Shown: positions 35,839 through 45,580 of the stretch, piece by piece
Layout of the letters: the number at the start of each line of letters is the position of its first letter
Position numbering within the stretch: position 1 is the stretch's first letter
Source: DASZIT01 sp963819695
Lineage (GTDB): Bacteria; Actinomycetota; Acidimicrobiia; Acidimicrobiales; RAAP-2
Assembly: GCA_963819695.1 (NCBI GenBank)
Contig: CAWFXD010000001.1
Span: 2,046,001-2,110,000, forward strand
Direction of reading: 5' to 3'
DNA length: 64,000 bases
Notes under the pieces: generated by a model
Seen by the model: only the letters and a program-made list of their open reading frames with translations
Database searches by the model: none
What the model was told of the DNA's origin: nothing
Program-made: the position numbers and the translations under genes

Positions 35839-36075
35839 TCACCGCTGGCCGGCGAGCCGCAAAGCCCGAACCACCTCATCGTCGATCAGCGTGTGACCCG
35901 AGCCGATGAGCAGGACCCCGCCGGCTTCTTCGTGGAGTTCGTCGGCATCGATTGCCTCGACCTGGAGGCCGGCGCCATCGGCAAGGACCTCGACCTCTGC
36001 GGGAAGGACTCCAAGATGGCCACGCAATGGTTGAGGAATAGTCAATCGCCCAGCACCATCGACTGTTGTCCTCAT
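35839..36075 (-). CDS. AbrB/MazE-fold antitoxin, orphan
   Basis: A 78-residue SpoVT-AbrB swapped-hairpin protein: MRTTVDGAGRLTIPQPLRGHLG at the N-terminus is the DNA-binding fold of VapB-type antitoxins; the tail HTLIDDEVVRALRLAG is the usual toxin-binding end. A VapC toxin would normally follow the stop, but only about 40 bases separate it from the convergent kinase gene, so no toxin fits. Start ATG 36075, without a clear ribosome binding site. Either a solitary regulator or the remnant of a toxin-antitoxin pair. Confidence 0.82.
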   Translation of the reverse strand: MRTTVDGAGRLTIPQPLRGHLGVLPAEVEVLADGAGLQVEAIDADELHEEAGGVLLIGSGHTLIDDEVVRALRLAGQR

Positions 36076-36221
36076 GGGAGCAGGATACCCGCTCGCACTC
36101 ACGCATCCTTGACGCAGAACCCCAGAGGGCAGCCGACGCTCAGCGCGCGCTCCGCCAACCTTGTAGATACCGGCATACCCTAGGGCCTGACAGCTCCTCA
36201 ACAGATACCGCCCAAACGCCA

Positions 36222-37052
36222 ATGAACCGCATCGAGCCCACCCCGCACCCCCTGAACCACGACTTCGAGTGGGCACCGCTCCGGCCGCCCTTCGCCGCCA
36301 TCACTGCCGAACAAGCCGCCAGCTACGACCGAGACGGGTACTTCGTTCTCGAGGACGCCCTCGACGCCGGCACCGTGGACGAGCTCGTGGACGAGATCGA
36401 TCCCTTCGAACGGGCGCTCGAAGAACAACTCCGACAGCTCGAAGGTGGAAAAGCGTTCATCGCCCGGGCCGACGAGATCACCTTCACCACCCATTTGGTG
36501 ACCCGTTCGGAACGCCTGCGCGCCTTCGTGTCGGAGCCACCACTCGCCCACCTGTGCGCCGACCTCATCGGTCCCGACGTCCGCCTCTACTGGGACCAAG
36601 CCGTCTACAAGAAGCCAGACACCAACGCCTCCTTCCCCTGGCACCAGGACAACGGATACGCGTTCCTCGAGCCCCAGCAGTACCTCACCTGCTGGATCGC
36701 CCTCACCGACGCCACCGAGGACAACGGTTGCCCGTGGGTGGTCCCCGGCGTCCATCGGATGGGAACCCTGCAGCACATGCCGACCGAGACCGGCCTGGTC
36801 TGCCTCGACAATCCACCCAACTTGGTAGCGGCGCCGGTGAGGACGGGCAGCATGGTGGTGTTCTCCTCCCTCACCCCCCACTGCACCGGCCCCAACCGAA
36901 CCGACCAAGTTCGCAAGGCCTACATCGTGCAGTACGCCCCCGACGGCGCCGAGGTCCTCCGGGGCGACAGCCGCAGCCGGATCGAACGGGTGAGAGCCGA
37001 CGCACCCGACCGCCAGTTCGAAATCCTGCGGAACGGGCAGCGGGTCGTCTAG
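36222..37052 (+). CDS. Phytanoyl-CoA dioxygenase (PhyH) family oxygenase
   Basis: Fe(II)/2-oxoglutarate-dependent oxygenase, 276 residues. The jelly-roll core holds the metal triad: His and Asp in FPWHQDNGYAFLEP and the distal His in LTPHCTGPN, with Arg in the RKAYIVQYAP strand for 2-oxoglutarate. The family hydroxylates varied small molecules, so the substrate is open. It starts at ATG 36222; the upstream part of the frame is not coding. It is followed 24 bases later by cutA and then an M20 peptidase, which probably form an operon with it. Confidence 0.88.
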   Translation: MNRIEPTPHPLNHDFEWAPLRPPFAAITAEQAASYDRDGYFVLEDALDAGTVDELVDEIDPFERALEEQLRQLEGGKAFIARADEITFTTHLVTRSERLRAFVSEPPLAHLCADLIGPDVRLYWDQAVYKKPDTNASFPWHQDNGYAFLEPQQYLTCWIALTDATEDNGCPWVVPGVHRMGTLQHMPTETGLVCLDNPPNLVAAPVRTGSMVVFSSLTPHCTGPNRTDQVRKAYIVQYAPDGAEVLRGDSRSRIERVRADAPDRQFEILRNGQRVV

Positions 37053-37075
37053 TCAAAGAAGGATTCTCGCACCTT

Positions 37076-37432
37076 ATGACCAGTGGCATCTCCGAAGCAG
37101 TCATGGCTAGCGGTATCTCCGAGGTAATCGTCACGGCCAGCGACCCCGAATGGCTGGCCGCCTTGACCCGGGTCCTGATCGAAGAACGGCTGTGTGCCTG
37201 CGCCCAGCACCTCGTCCCGATCCGCTCCATCTACCGGTGGCAGGGCGACATCGAAGACAGCACCGAAGTCCGGGTCGCCCTCCACACCCGCCGCGAGCTC
37301 GTACCCGAGCTCATCGCACGCGTCGAGCACGACCACCCCTACGAGGTGCCCTGCATCCTGGCTCTCTCCATCGATGCTGCCAGCCCGGCCTATGTCGACT
37401 GGGTCCGTTCGGAAACCCGGCCGGAGGCATGA
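37076..37432 (+). CDS. cutA: CutA1 divalent-ion tolerance protein
   Basis: A 118-residue ferredoxin-like trimeric protein linked to metal tolerance: VIVTASDPEWLAALTRVLIEE, CACAQHLVPIRSIYRWQGDIED, EVRVALHTRRELVPELIARV and HDHPYEVPCILALSIDAASPAYVDWV match the family throughout. The first nine residues repeat (SGISEAVM then ASGISEVIV), so ATG 37103 is an alternative start. Its ATGA stop overlaps the start of the M20 peptidase, indicating coupling. Molecular role in bacteria is still unclear. Confidence 0.93.
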   Translation: MTSGISEAVMASGISEVIVTASDPEWLAALTRVLIEERLCACAQHLVPIRSIYRWQGDIEDSTEVRVALHTRRELVPELIARVEHDHPYEVPCILALSIDAASPAYVDWVRSETRPEA

Positions 37433-38827
37433 TCGCCGGCACTCCGCCTCTGGCGGAGGGCCTGACCTACGATGCCGAGGTGACCAACGAAGGCACTCTC
37501 GCCGGCGAGGCGACCGAGCTGCTCCAGCACCTCATCCGCAACGAGTGTGTGAACGACGGAACCCCCGCATCCGGCCAGGAGCAACGCAGCGCCGACCTGC
37601 TGGCCACCTACCTCGAGGGCTCCGGGGTGGAGATGGAGACCTACGAACCCCTCCCCGGCCGCACATCGCTGGTGGCGAAGATCGAGGGAACCGACCCGGA
37701 CGCCCCTTCACTCACCCTGTTGGGCCACACCGATGTGGTCCCGGCCAACGGGGAGGATTGGCGGCACGACCCCTTCGGCGGCGAGCTGATCGACGGCGAG
37801 GTCTGGGGCCGGGGCGCCATCGACATGTTGAACCTCACCGCCAGCATGGCCACCGGTCTCCGCCACCTGGCCAAAGATGGGTTCCGCCCCGCCGGCGACC
37901 TCACCTACGTGGCGGTGGCCGACGAGGAGGCAATCGGGATCCATGGAGCCAAGTGGCTGTGCGAGCATCACGCCGACGCAGTAAACAGCGATTACGTGAT
38001 CACCGAGTCCGGCGGATTCCCGTCGGTCGGCGCCGATGGCGGCACCCGGCTCCCGGTGATCGTGGGCGAGAAGGGCATCTTCTGGTGCATCCTGACCGTG
38101 AAGGGAGTTCCCGGTCACGCCTCCCAACCCCTCCGCACCGACAACGCGCTGGTCAAGGCGGCGGAGATCGTCCGGCGCATCGACGAGTACCGCCCCCAGG
38201 CCGAGATGCACGAGATCTGGCGCCGGTTCGTCGAGGGCCTCGGGTATCCGCCCGACCTCACCGAGCCGCTCCTCGACCCCGGCCAGATCGACGCCTTCTG
38301 CGACAACCTGCCGAAATTGGGTCTGGCCCGCCAGGCCCACGCCTGCACCCATACCACCATGGCCCCCACCGTGATGGACGCCGGCACCAAGATCAACGTG
38401 ATCCCCGACCGGGTCGAACTGCAGATCGACATCCGCACTCTCCCCGGGGTGGGACATCACCGATGTCCGGGCCATGATCGACGAGGTGGTCGGCGACCTG
38501 GCCGACAGCGTCGAGGTCTCCTTCCGCGACACCTATCCCTCCACCGCATCGCCGATCGACACTCCGTTGTGGGACGCACTGCAGCGGGTGAGCGAGGGGT
38601 TCTACCCGGGAGCCAAGAACATCCCGTTCCTCACCGCCGGGGCCACCGACGCCAAATACCACCGGGCGCTGGGCAGCGTGGCCTACGGCTTCGGGATGCA
38701 CAGCACCGCCATCGGGTCGGCGGAGTACGGCGCCATGTTCCACGGGATCGACGAGCGGGTCGACGTCGAGTCCCTCCGGCTCTCCACCGAGATGTGGATG
38801 GCCCTGGCTCGCGACTTCCTGGTCTGA
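37429..38827 (+). CDS. M20 family metallopeptidase, split by a +1 frameshift
   Basis: Zinc-dependent M20 peptidase or deacylase, about 465 residues when joined. Metal and catalytic residues: LLGHTDVVPAN (His and Asp), WGRGAIDMLN (bridging Asp), the Glu pair in VADEEAIG, the HASQP lid and HSTAIGSAEYG near the end. At 38447-38450 the sequence CCCGGGGTGGGAC must lose one G to read PGWDITDVRAM, which restores the frame. The start ATG 37429 overlaps the cutA stop by four bases. Acts on an N-acyl or dipeptide substrate; specificity unknown. Confidence 0.87.
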
Positions 38828-38866
38828 CCCTTTCGGTTGGTTTGGCCGGCTCCCGTCGGCGCAGCC

Positions 38867-41800
38867 TCAGCCGATGGCCCGGACCAGCAGGTCCTCTTGC
38901 TCCAGGCGATGGAGGGCAGCACTACCCGAGGCGGGGCTGGCCGACTCCGCCCGGCTCACATGGCTCAGCGAGTGGGTGTCGCGGAGCAACCGGTGCAGGC
39001 GTTGGTGGACGAAATTCCACGCCCCCATGTTCTCCGGCTCTTCCTGGAGCCACACCACTTCGGTGGCATTCGGGTAGCGCTCCAGGACTCCGGCGATGCC
39101 GGCTCCCGGCCACGGGTAGAGCTGTTCGACCCGGACCACCGCGACGTCGTCCTTGCCGACCTCGTCCCGATGTCCGATGGCGTCATGGGCGATCTTGCCG
39201 GCGCACAGCACCAACCGGGTGACCCCGGACCGGTCGAATCCCTCCCGGCCATTGATCGGATCGTCGAGGACCTCGGCGAACGACCCGGCGGTGAACTCCC
39301 CGATCGGCGACCGGGCCTGGCGGGACCGCAGCAACGACTTGGGGGTGAACACCACCAGCGGCCGGGGCACGGCCAGCCGGACCTGGGCCCGGAGCAGGTG
39401 GAAGTACTGGGCGGCGGTGGTGGGCTCGGCCACCCGGATGTTGCCGCGGGCACAGAGGGTCAGGAACCGTTCGATCCGGGCCGAGGAGTGCTCAGGGCCC
39501 TGGCCCTCGTAGCCGTGGGGTAACAAGGAGGACCAACCCGGAGTACTGGCCCCACTTGTCTTCGGCCGCCACCAAAAAGTTGTCGACGATGATCTCCGCC
39601 CCGTTCCAGAAATCACCGAACTGGGCCTCCCAGGCCACCAGGTCGGTCGGGGCCACCACCGAGTACCCGTACTCGAAGCCGACGCAGGCGTACTCGGAGA
39701 GGAGCGAATCCCGGACGGTGAACCGACCTCCCCCCAGCTGGCCGAGCGGGACGTACTCCGCTCCGGTGACGTTGTCCACCAGCACCGAGTGGCGCTGCGA
39801 GAACGTCCCCCGGCGGGTGTCCTGTCCGGTGAGCCGCACGTTGGTGCCCTCCAGCAGCATCGACCCGAAGGCCATCGCCTCGCCCAGGGCCCAGTCAACC
39901 TCCCCGTCGGCCACCACCTTGTCCCGGGCCTCGAACTGGCGGGCCAGTTTGGGATGGACGACGAACCCGTCCGGCACCGTGCTCACCGTGGCCGCCAGCC
40001 GGCTGAGCACCGCGGAATCGACCCCGGTGGCCACCGGCGGAATCGACAGGTCGGGCACCGAATAGACGGGAAGGACCGGCGTCGCCCCGGCCGAGGACTC
40101 GGCCTCGGCCCGGGTCTCGTCCAGCGCCGCCTGGAGCCGGGCGGAGAAGTTGTCGAGGGCTTGCTCCGCCTCCTCGAGGGTGATGTCGCCCCGGCGCACC
40201 AGCGACTCGGTGTAGAGCTTGCGGACCGAGCGCTTGGCCTCGATGAGGGAATACATCAGCGGTTGGGTGTAGCTCGGGTCGTCACCCTCGTTGTGGCCAT
40301 GGCGCCGGTAACAGACCATGTCGATGACGACGTCCTTGTGGAAGGCCTGGCGGAATCCGAAGGCCAGTCGGGCCGCCCGGACGCACGCCTCGGGATCGTC
40401 CCCGTTCACATGGAAGATGGGGGCCTGGACCATCTTGGCCACGTCGGTCGGATACACCGAGGTGCGGGCCGCCTCGGGGGCGGTGGTGAAGCCGAGCTGG
40501 TTGTTGATGACGATGTGAATGGTGCCGCCGGTGCGGTAGCCGGACAGGCCCGACAGGTTCAGGGTCTCGGCCACCACCCCCTGCCCGGCGAAGGCGGCGT
40601 CACCGTGCAACAGGATCGGCAGTACCGGGAACGGGTCCCCGGTGCCGTCCTCGAGCTCGGGCCCGGTCCCCTTCTCGCCGCCGAGGGCGTCCTGCTTGGC
40701 CCGCACCATGCCCACCACCACCGGGTCCACGGCTTCGAGGTGGGATGGGTTGGAGGCCATCGACACCGGGATGGTGCCGCCGTTGCGGGCGGTGAAGACC
40801 CCTGACGCCCCCTTGTGGTATTTCACGTCGCCGGACCCCTGCACCGACTCGGGATCGAGGTTTCCCTCGAACTCCTCGAAGATCTCCCCGTAGGACTTGC
40901 CGACGATGTTGGCCAGCACATTGAGCCGGCCCCGGTGGGACATGCCCATCACCGACTCGTGGAGACCCTCGGTCACCGCCAGGTCGAGGATGGTGTCGAG
41001 GAGGACGATGGCCGACTCGGCGCCTTCGAGGCCGAAGCGCTTCTGCCCGACGTAGCGGGAGTGGAGGAACCGCTCGAAGACCTCGGCCGCCCCCAGCCGG
41101 TCGAGGGTGTGGCGCTGGACGTCGGCCGGGAGCTCGGTCGACACCCCTTCCACGTGCTGCTGGATCCATCGTTTCTGGTCGAGGTCCTGGATGTGCATGT
41201 ACTCGATGCCCAGGGTCCGGCAGTAGGCGTTGCGCAGGGTGTGGAGGATCTCGTCGAGGGTGGCGGAGTCGTTACCGGCCAGCCCGTCGGACACGTAACG
41301 CCGGGGCAGGTCCCAGATGGTCAGGCCGTAGTGCAGCGGGTCCAGCTCGGGGTGCAGATCGGGCGGCTCGGCATCCAGCGGATCGAGGTGGGCGATCAGG
41401 TGGCCGCGTACCCGGTACATGTTGATGAGGGTCTGGACGTGCACCTGCTTGAGCAGGCGCTCGTGGATCCCCTCCACGGTGTCCTCGGTGGCGTTGGAGT
41501 CCTTCTCCCACCGGACCGGCTCATAGGGGATCTCCATCGCCTCGAAGACCTCGCGGTAGAAGTCGTGCTGGCCCATCAGGCACTCGGAGATGTGGGCCAG
41601 GAACAACCCCGACTCCGCCCCCTGGATGATGCGGTGGTCGTAGGTGGAGGTGAGGGTGACCGTCTTTCCCACCCCCAGCTCGGCCAGGGTGTGGGGATCG
41701 GTGGCTTCGAACCCGGCCGGGACCCCGAGGGCCCCGACCCCGACGATGACCCCCTGGCCGGGCATCAGCCGGGGCACCGATTGGACGGTGCCGAGGGTGC

Positions 41801-42608
41801 CCGGGTTGGTGAGGGTCACGGTGGTGCCGGCGAAGTCGTCAGGGGCGATCTTGTTGGTGTGGATCTTGCGGACCAGGTCCTCGTAGGCGCCCACGAAGCC
41901 ACGGAAGTCCCGGGTGTCGGCATCGGTGATGCACGGCACCAGCAGGGTGCGGGAGCCGTCGGACTTCTCGACGTCCACCGCCAGCCCCAGGCCCACGTGG
42001 GCGTGGCGGACGACTCCGGGGGTTCCCTTCCCATCGGCGTCGGCCACGAAACTGGAGTTCATCGCCGGGACCGCCATCAGGCTCTTCACCACCGCGTAGC
42101 CGATCAGGTGGGTGAAGCTGACCTTGCCGCCGGTCGTCCGGAACAGCTGGTTGTTGATGATGGTGCGGTTGACCTCCAGGAGCTTGGCCGGGATCACCCG
42201 CACGCTGGTGGCGGTGGGGACCTCGAGCGAGGCCTGCATGTTGGTGACGATGCGGCCCGCCGCTCCCCGCAGGGGGGTCGCCTTCTCGGTGGGGACGGCT
42301 CCGTTGGAGGGGGACGGAGCCGGGGCCGGTGCCTTGTCTACCTGGGTGGCAGGCGTGGTCGTCGCCGTGGCGGTGGCGGTGGCGGCGGGGGCAGGAGCAG
42401 CTGCCGGTGTGCTCGGGGCCGGGGTCACCGCCGGGCGGTAGTCGGCGAAGAATTCCCGCCACGACTCCGAGACCGAGGTGGGATCCGCCCGGTAGCTGTC
42501 GTACATGTCCTCGACCAGCCAGGTGTTCGGGCCGAACGCGCCGGTCGGGGTGGCCGGGCGTGCCCCGTCGGCTTCCCCGGGTGTTTCTGATCCATTTCCG
42601 TCGGTCAT
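38867..42608 (-). CDS. kgd: Multifunctional 2-oxoglutarate dehydrogenase/decarboxylase (Kgd), +1 frameshift
   Basis: Actinobacterial E1o with a fused succinyltransferase-like domain; TCA cycle entry to succinate or succinyl-CoA. Order of parts: NTWLVEDMYDSYRADPTSVSESW helix, a Pro/Ala/Thr linker, an E2-type acyltransferase domain (GYAVVKSLMAVPAMNSSF, STYDHRIIQGAESGLFLAHI), then the thiamine diphosphate enzyme with ILLHGDAAFAGQGVVAETLN, YRRHGHNEGDDPSYTQP, and the C-terminal half. The frame breaks near 39525 where CTT-G-TTA must skip one base to read LLLPHGYEGQGPEHSSAR. About 1246 residues joined, close to the known size. Start ATG 42608 directly follows GGAGG. The gene is essential-type, so a real inactivation is unlikely. 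Confidence 0.94.
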
Positions 42609-42696
42609 TTCCTCCAGAGCCTAATGGCGCATCTGCACGGAGTGGGCGTCGAAAAAACGCCAAAAGCGCTCTATCGGGTCGGTTAGCGTCGGCGGG

Positions 42697-43380
42697 ATGG
42701 CAGCCATCCAAACTCCCGGACACCTGGTGGTGCTGTCGGGTGGGCTCGACTCGACGGTGTGCATGGCGCTGGCCACGGTCGAATCGGGCATGCCGCCCCT
42801 GGCCCTCACCTTCGACTACGGCCAGCGCCATCGCAACGAGCTGGACCATGCCGCCGGTGTCGCCGGTCACTTCCGGGCTGAGCACCTGGTGGTCTCCCTC
42901 GACACCTCGGCCTGGGGAGGATCGGCCCTGACCGATCCCTCGAAGGCGATCCCCAGGGGTGGGACCGAAGAGGGCATCCCGGCCACCTACGTACCCGCGC
43001 GGAACTCGATCTTCCTGTCGGTGGCGCTCGGGGTGGCCGAAGCCCGCGGGCTCGACGCGGTGTGGATCGGGGTGAACGCCATCGACTACTCGGGCTACCC
43101 CGACTGCCGTCCGGAGTTCATCGACGCGTTCCGCCAAGTGGCAGCGACCGGTCAAAAACGCGGCGTCGAAGGCAACCCGATCGAGATCCGGACCCCGCTC
43201 ATCGAGTTGACCAAGGCGGACATCGTGCGGTTGGGCATAGACCACGGTGCGCCCCTCCACCTCACCTGGTCGTGTTACCAGGGAGACGATCGGCCCTGCG
43301 GTGGGTGCGACGCCTGTCTATTGCGGGCCGGCGGCTTCGCCGGAGCCGGCATCGACGACCCCGCGCTTGTTTCTCCGTGA
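42697..43380 (+). CDS. queC: 7-cyano-7-deazaguanine synthase
   Basis: ATP-dependent enzyme that makes preQ0 from 7-carboxy-7-deazaguanine. N-terminal ATP loop VVLSGGLDSTV, then TFDYGQRHRNEL, the YVPARNSIFLSVALGVAEA block, IDYSGYPDCRPEF and the zinc site CYQGDDRPCGGCDACLLRAGG (four cysteines). 227 residues, normal. Adjacent queE makes its substrate. No queD, queF or folE lies in the window, so the end product (tRNA base, modified DNA or a pyrrolopyrimidine metabolite) cannot be settled. Confidence 0.96.
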   Translation: MAAIQTPGHLVVLSGGLDSTVCMALATVESGMPPLALTFDYGQRHRNELDHAAGVAGHFRAEHLVVSLDTSAWGGSALTDPSKAIPRGGTEEGIPATYVPARNSIFLSVALGVAEARGLDAVWIGVNAIDYSGYPDCRPEFIDAFRQVAATGQKRGVEGNPIEIRTPLIELTKADIVRLGIDHGAPLHLTWSCYQGDDRPCGGCDACLLRAGGFAGAGIDDPALVSP

Positions 43381-44168
43381 TGCCCACCGGGCCGGCAACG
43401 GACCTGCTGGTCTCCGAGGTGTTCTCCGCCATCCAGGGCGAGGGGGCCCTGGTTGGCACCCGGCAGGTGTTCCTGCGGATGACCGGGTGCAACATCCGCT
43501 GCTCCTATTGCGACCAGCCCGAGGCGCTGGAGCGGCGCCCCGGGCCGTGCCGTATCGAGCAGACCCCCGGGCGAAGGGACTGGGATGTGCTCGAGAGCCC
43601 ACTGGCCGTCGAGACGGTCGTGGAGGCAGTCGACCGGCTGTGGCGATCGATGCCTCATCATTCGGTCAGTGTCACCGGCGGTGAACCGTTGATGCAGTCC
43701 AAGCGGCTGACCGGTTTGTTCCGGCAATTGACCGGGCGCGGCATGCCTCTGATGGCCGAGACCAACGGCACCCTGGTGCACGCGCTGGAGGACCTCGTCG
43801 GCTGGCTGACCCACGTCAGCATGGACGTGAAGCTCCCGAGCGTGGACGGCGAGAAGGTGGACCCGGCCGTTCAGCGGCGCTTTCTGGAGGTGGCCCTGCG
43901 GGCTCGGGTGGATACCTGGGTGAAGATCGTGATCGGACCCGACACCGACCGTGGCGAGCTCGCCGACGCGGTGAGGATGGTGGCCGAGGTGACATCGGTT
44001 GCCTCAGGCGGGCGGCCGGTCATCTACCTCCAGCCGGTGACCCCGTTCGCGGCGGTGACCCGCCGCCCATCCCCCGACGAGGTGCTCGACCTCCAGGAGC
44101 TCGCCCTCCGCATCTATCCCGAGATTCGGGTCGTCCCCCAGACCCACAAGGCGATCGGTCAGCTCTGA
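43380..44168 (+). CDS. queE: 7-carboxy-7-deazaguanine synthase, radical SAM
   Basis: Radical SAM enzyme converting 6-carboxytetrahydropterin to 7-carboxy-7-deazaguanine. Family start VSEVFSAIQGEGALVGTRQVFLR, cluster motif CNIRCSYCD (C-x3-C-x2-C), then SVTGGEPLMQ, the AETNGTL strand and MDVKLPS. 262 residues, rather long because of an insertion after the cluster. Start ATG 43380 shares one base with the queC stop codon. QueC and QueE act in sequence. Confidence 0.94.
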   Translation: MPTGPATDLLVSEVFSAIQGEGALVGTRQVFLRMTGCNIRCSYCDQPEALERRPGPCRIEQTPGRRDWDVLESPLAVETVVEAVDRLWRSMPHHSVSVTGGEPLMQSKRLTGLFRQLTGRGMPLMAETNGTLVHALEDLVGWLTHVSMDVKLPSVDGEKVDPAVQRRFLEVALRARVDTWVKIVIGPDTDRGELADAVRMVAEVTSVASGGRPVIYLQPVTPFAAVTRRPSPDEVLDLQELALRIYPEIRVVPQTHKAIGQL

Positions 44169-44239
44169 ACCCTCGTTCGACGCGACGATGCCGGCCCAGG
44201 GAATGCCCGGACCGGCATGCGCTGGCAACGACTTGGTGG

Positions 44240-44548
44240 TTACTTGTTGAGCTTGGGTGCCGGCTCCTTGCCGTTGACGATCTTCTTGAACGAGGCGCCG
44301 GCGCTGACCTTCGGGTTCTTGGATGCGGCGATCTTGATGGCCTCACCCGTCTGCGGGTTGCGACCGGTACGGGCGGCCCGCTCTCCGCGGTCGAATGTCA
44401 GGAATCCGGTCATGACGATCTTCTCGCCCTTGGCCACGTTGGCCACCACGACATCCTCGAAACCCGCCAACACGGCAGCAACGTCCTTGACGGTCGAATC
44501 GGTGTGGGCTGCAACTGCCGCGATCAGGTCTGTTTTGGTAATGGGCAC
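44240..44548 (-). CDS. hup: HU-family DNA-binding protein (short, no tail)
   Basis: Nucleoid protein of 102 residues with the HU/IHF dimer fold: TKTDLIAAVAAHTDSTVKDVAAVL helix pair, KIVMTGFLTFDRGERAARTGRNPQTGE, the last forming the DNA-binding arm, and IAASKNPKVSAGASFKKIV at the end. A second HU with a long basic tail is encoded at 61.4 kb. Start GTG 44548 follows AAGGAG four bases upstream; the frame above it is a shadow. A short hairpin CTCCCG/CGGGAG lies at 44624-44642 in the leader. Confidence 0.94.
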   Translation of the reverse strand: MPITKTDLIAAVAAHTDSTVKDVAAVLAGFEDVVVANVAKGEKIVMTGFLTFDRGERAARTGRNPQTGEAIKIAASKNPKVSAGASFKKIVNGKEPAPKLNK

Positions 44549-44751
44549 TATCTCTCCTTCGGTGTACGGAAGCCACCACAATGCACGAAATACCGGCCCG
44601 GGTGGCGCATTTGCAGCGGGAATCTCCCGATATTTCCGGGAGCCCGGCCGAAGACATCGGCTGTGAACTGCGATTATGCCGGTGACGAAATCGAGGAAAT
44701 GATTCGCCGGTTAGCGATATCTGGCGGGCATCTGAGAGGCTGGCAGGCGAT

Positions 44752-45562
44752 ATGAGGCACCCCAGCGGACTGGCCGTGCACGAACATGTGCCATCAGAGA
44801 GTCATCTCGGAGACCCGGTGGTGGTACTCGTCCACGGGACCCTCGACCGGTCCACCAGCTTCGCCCGGGTGGTGCGACGGCTCGGGGATCTGCACACGGT
44901 TGTCTACGATCGACGGGGGTATCACCGCTCTCGAGATGCGGTGCCGCTGCCCAGCTCCATCGAGGATCAGATCGATGATCTGCTCAGCGTGATCGATGGA
45001 CGACCGGCGGTGGTGGTCGGACACAGCTATGGCGGAACCATCGCCATCGGGGCCGCACTTCGCAACGACCCGGCCAACACCATTGTCTCGCTGGCGGCCT
45101 ATGAGCCACCCCTCCCCTGGCTATCCATTTGGGTGCGGGACGGGACCCCGAGGCGGGAGAAGCTTCGTCAGGATCCGGACTTCGAGGCCGAGCGGTTCTT
45201 TCGCCGCGTCGTCGGAGACGGCGCCTGGGACCGGCTTTCGGAAACCGCCCGAGCCGAGCGGCGGGCCGACGGGCCGGCCCTGGTGGCCGAGCTGAACGCC
45301 ATCAAGGTGACCGATGCGCCCTTCGATGTCACGACCATGTCGATCCCTGCCGTCTTCGGCCGGGGCGGACGGTCACTCCCCCACCACCGCGAAGGGGTGG
45401 ATTGGCTGGTCGGGCACACCCCCAACGCCGAACTGTTCGAGATCCCCGGCGCCACCCACGGGGCTCATCTCTCCCATCCCGACGGCTTCGCCGACTTCGC
45501 CCGCCGAGCCGTCGAGCGGGCGGGCGAGGTGGCGATGGCTACCGGAGCCGCGGACGCCCTGA
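44752..45562 (+). CDS. Alpha/beta hydrolase, end uncertain
   Basis: Alpha/beta-hydrolase of about 270 residues. Marks: VVVLVHGTLDRSTSF (oxyanion), VVYDRRGYHRS, nucleophile elbow VVVGHSYGGTIAIG, and PGATHGAHLSHPDGFADFARRAVE with the catalytic His. The frame that carries these stays open to 45966, well into the convergent pilin gene, which is implausible. A shift near 45500 to the next frame gives a stop at 45562, just before the pilin gene end, so I use that. No partner gene is nearby; it converges with the second prepilin operon. Confidence 0.72.
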
Positions 45563-45580
45563 TCGTCCCGGTGACCGTGG

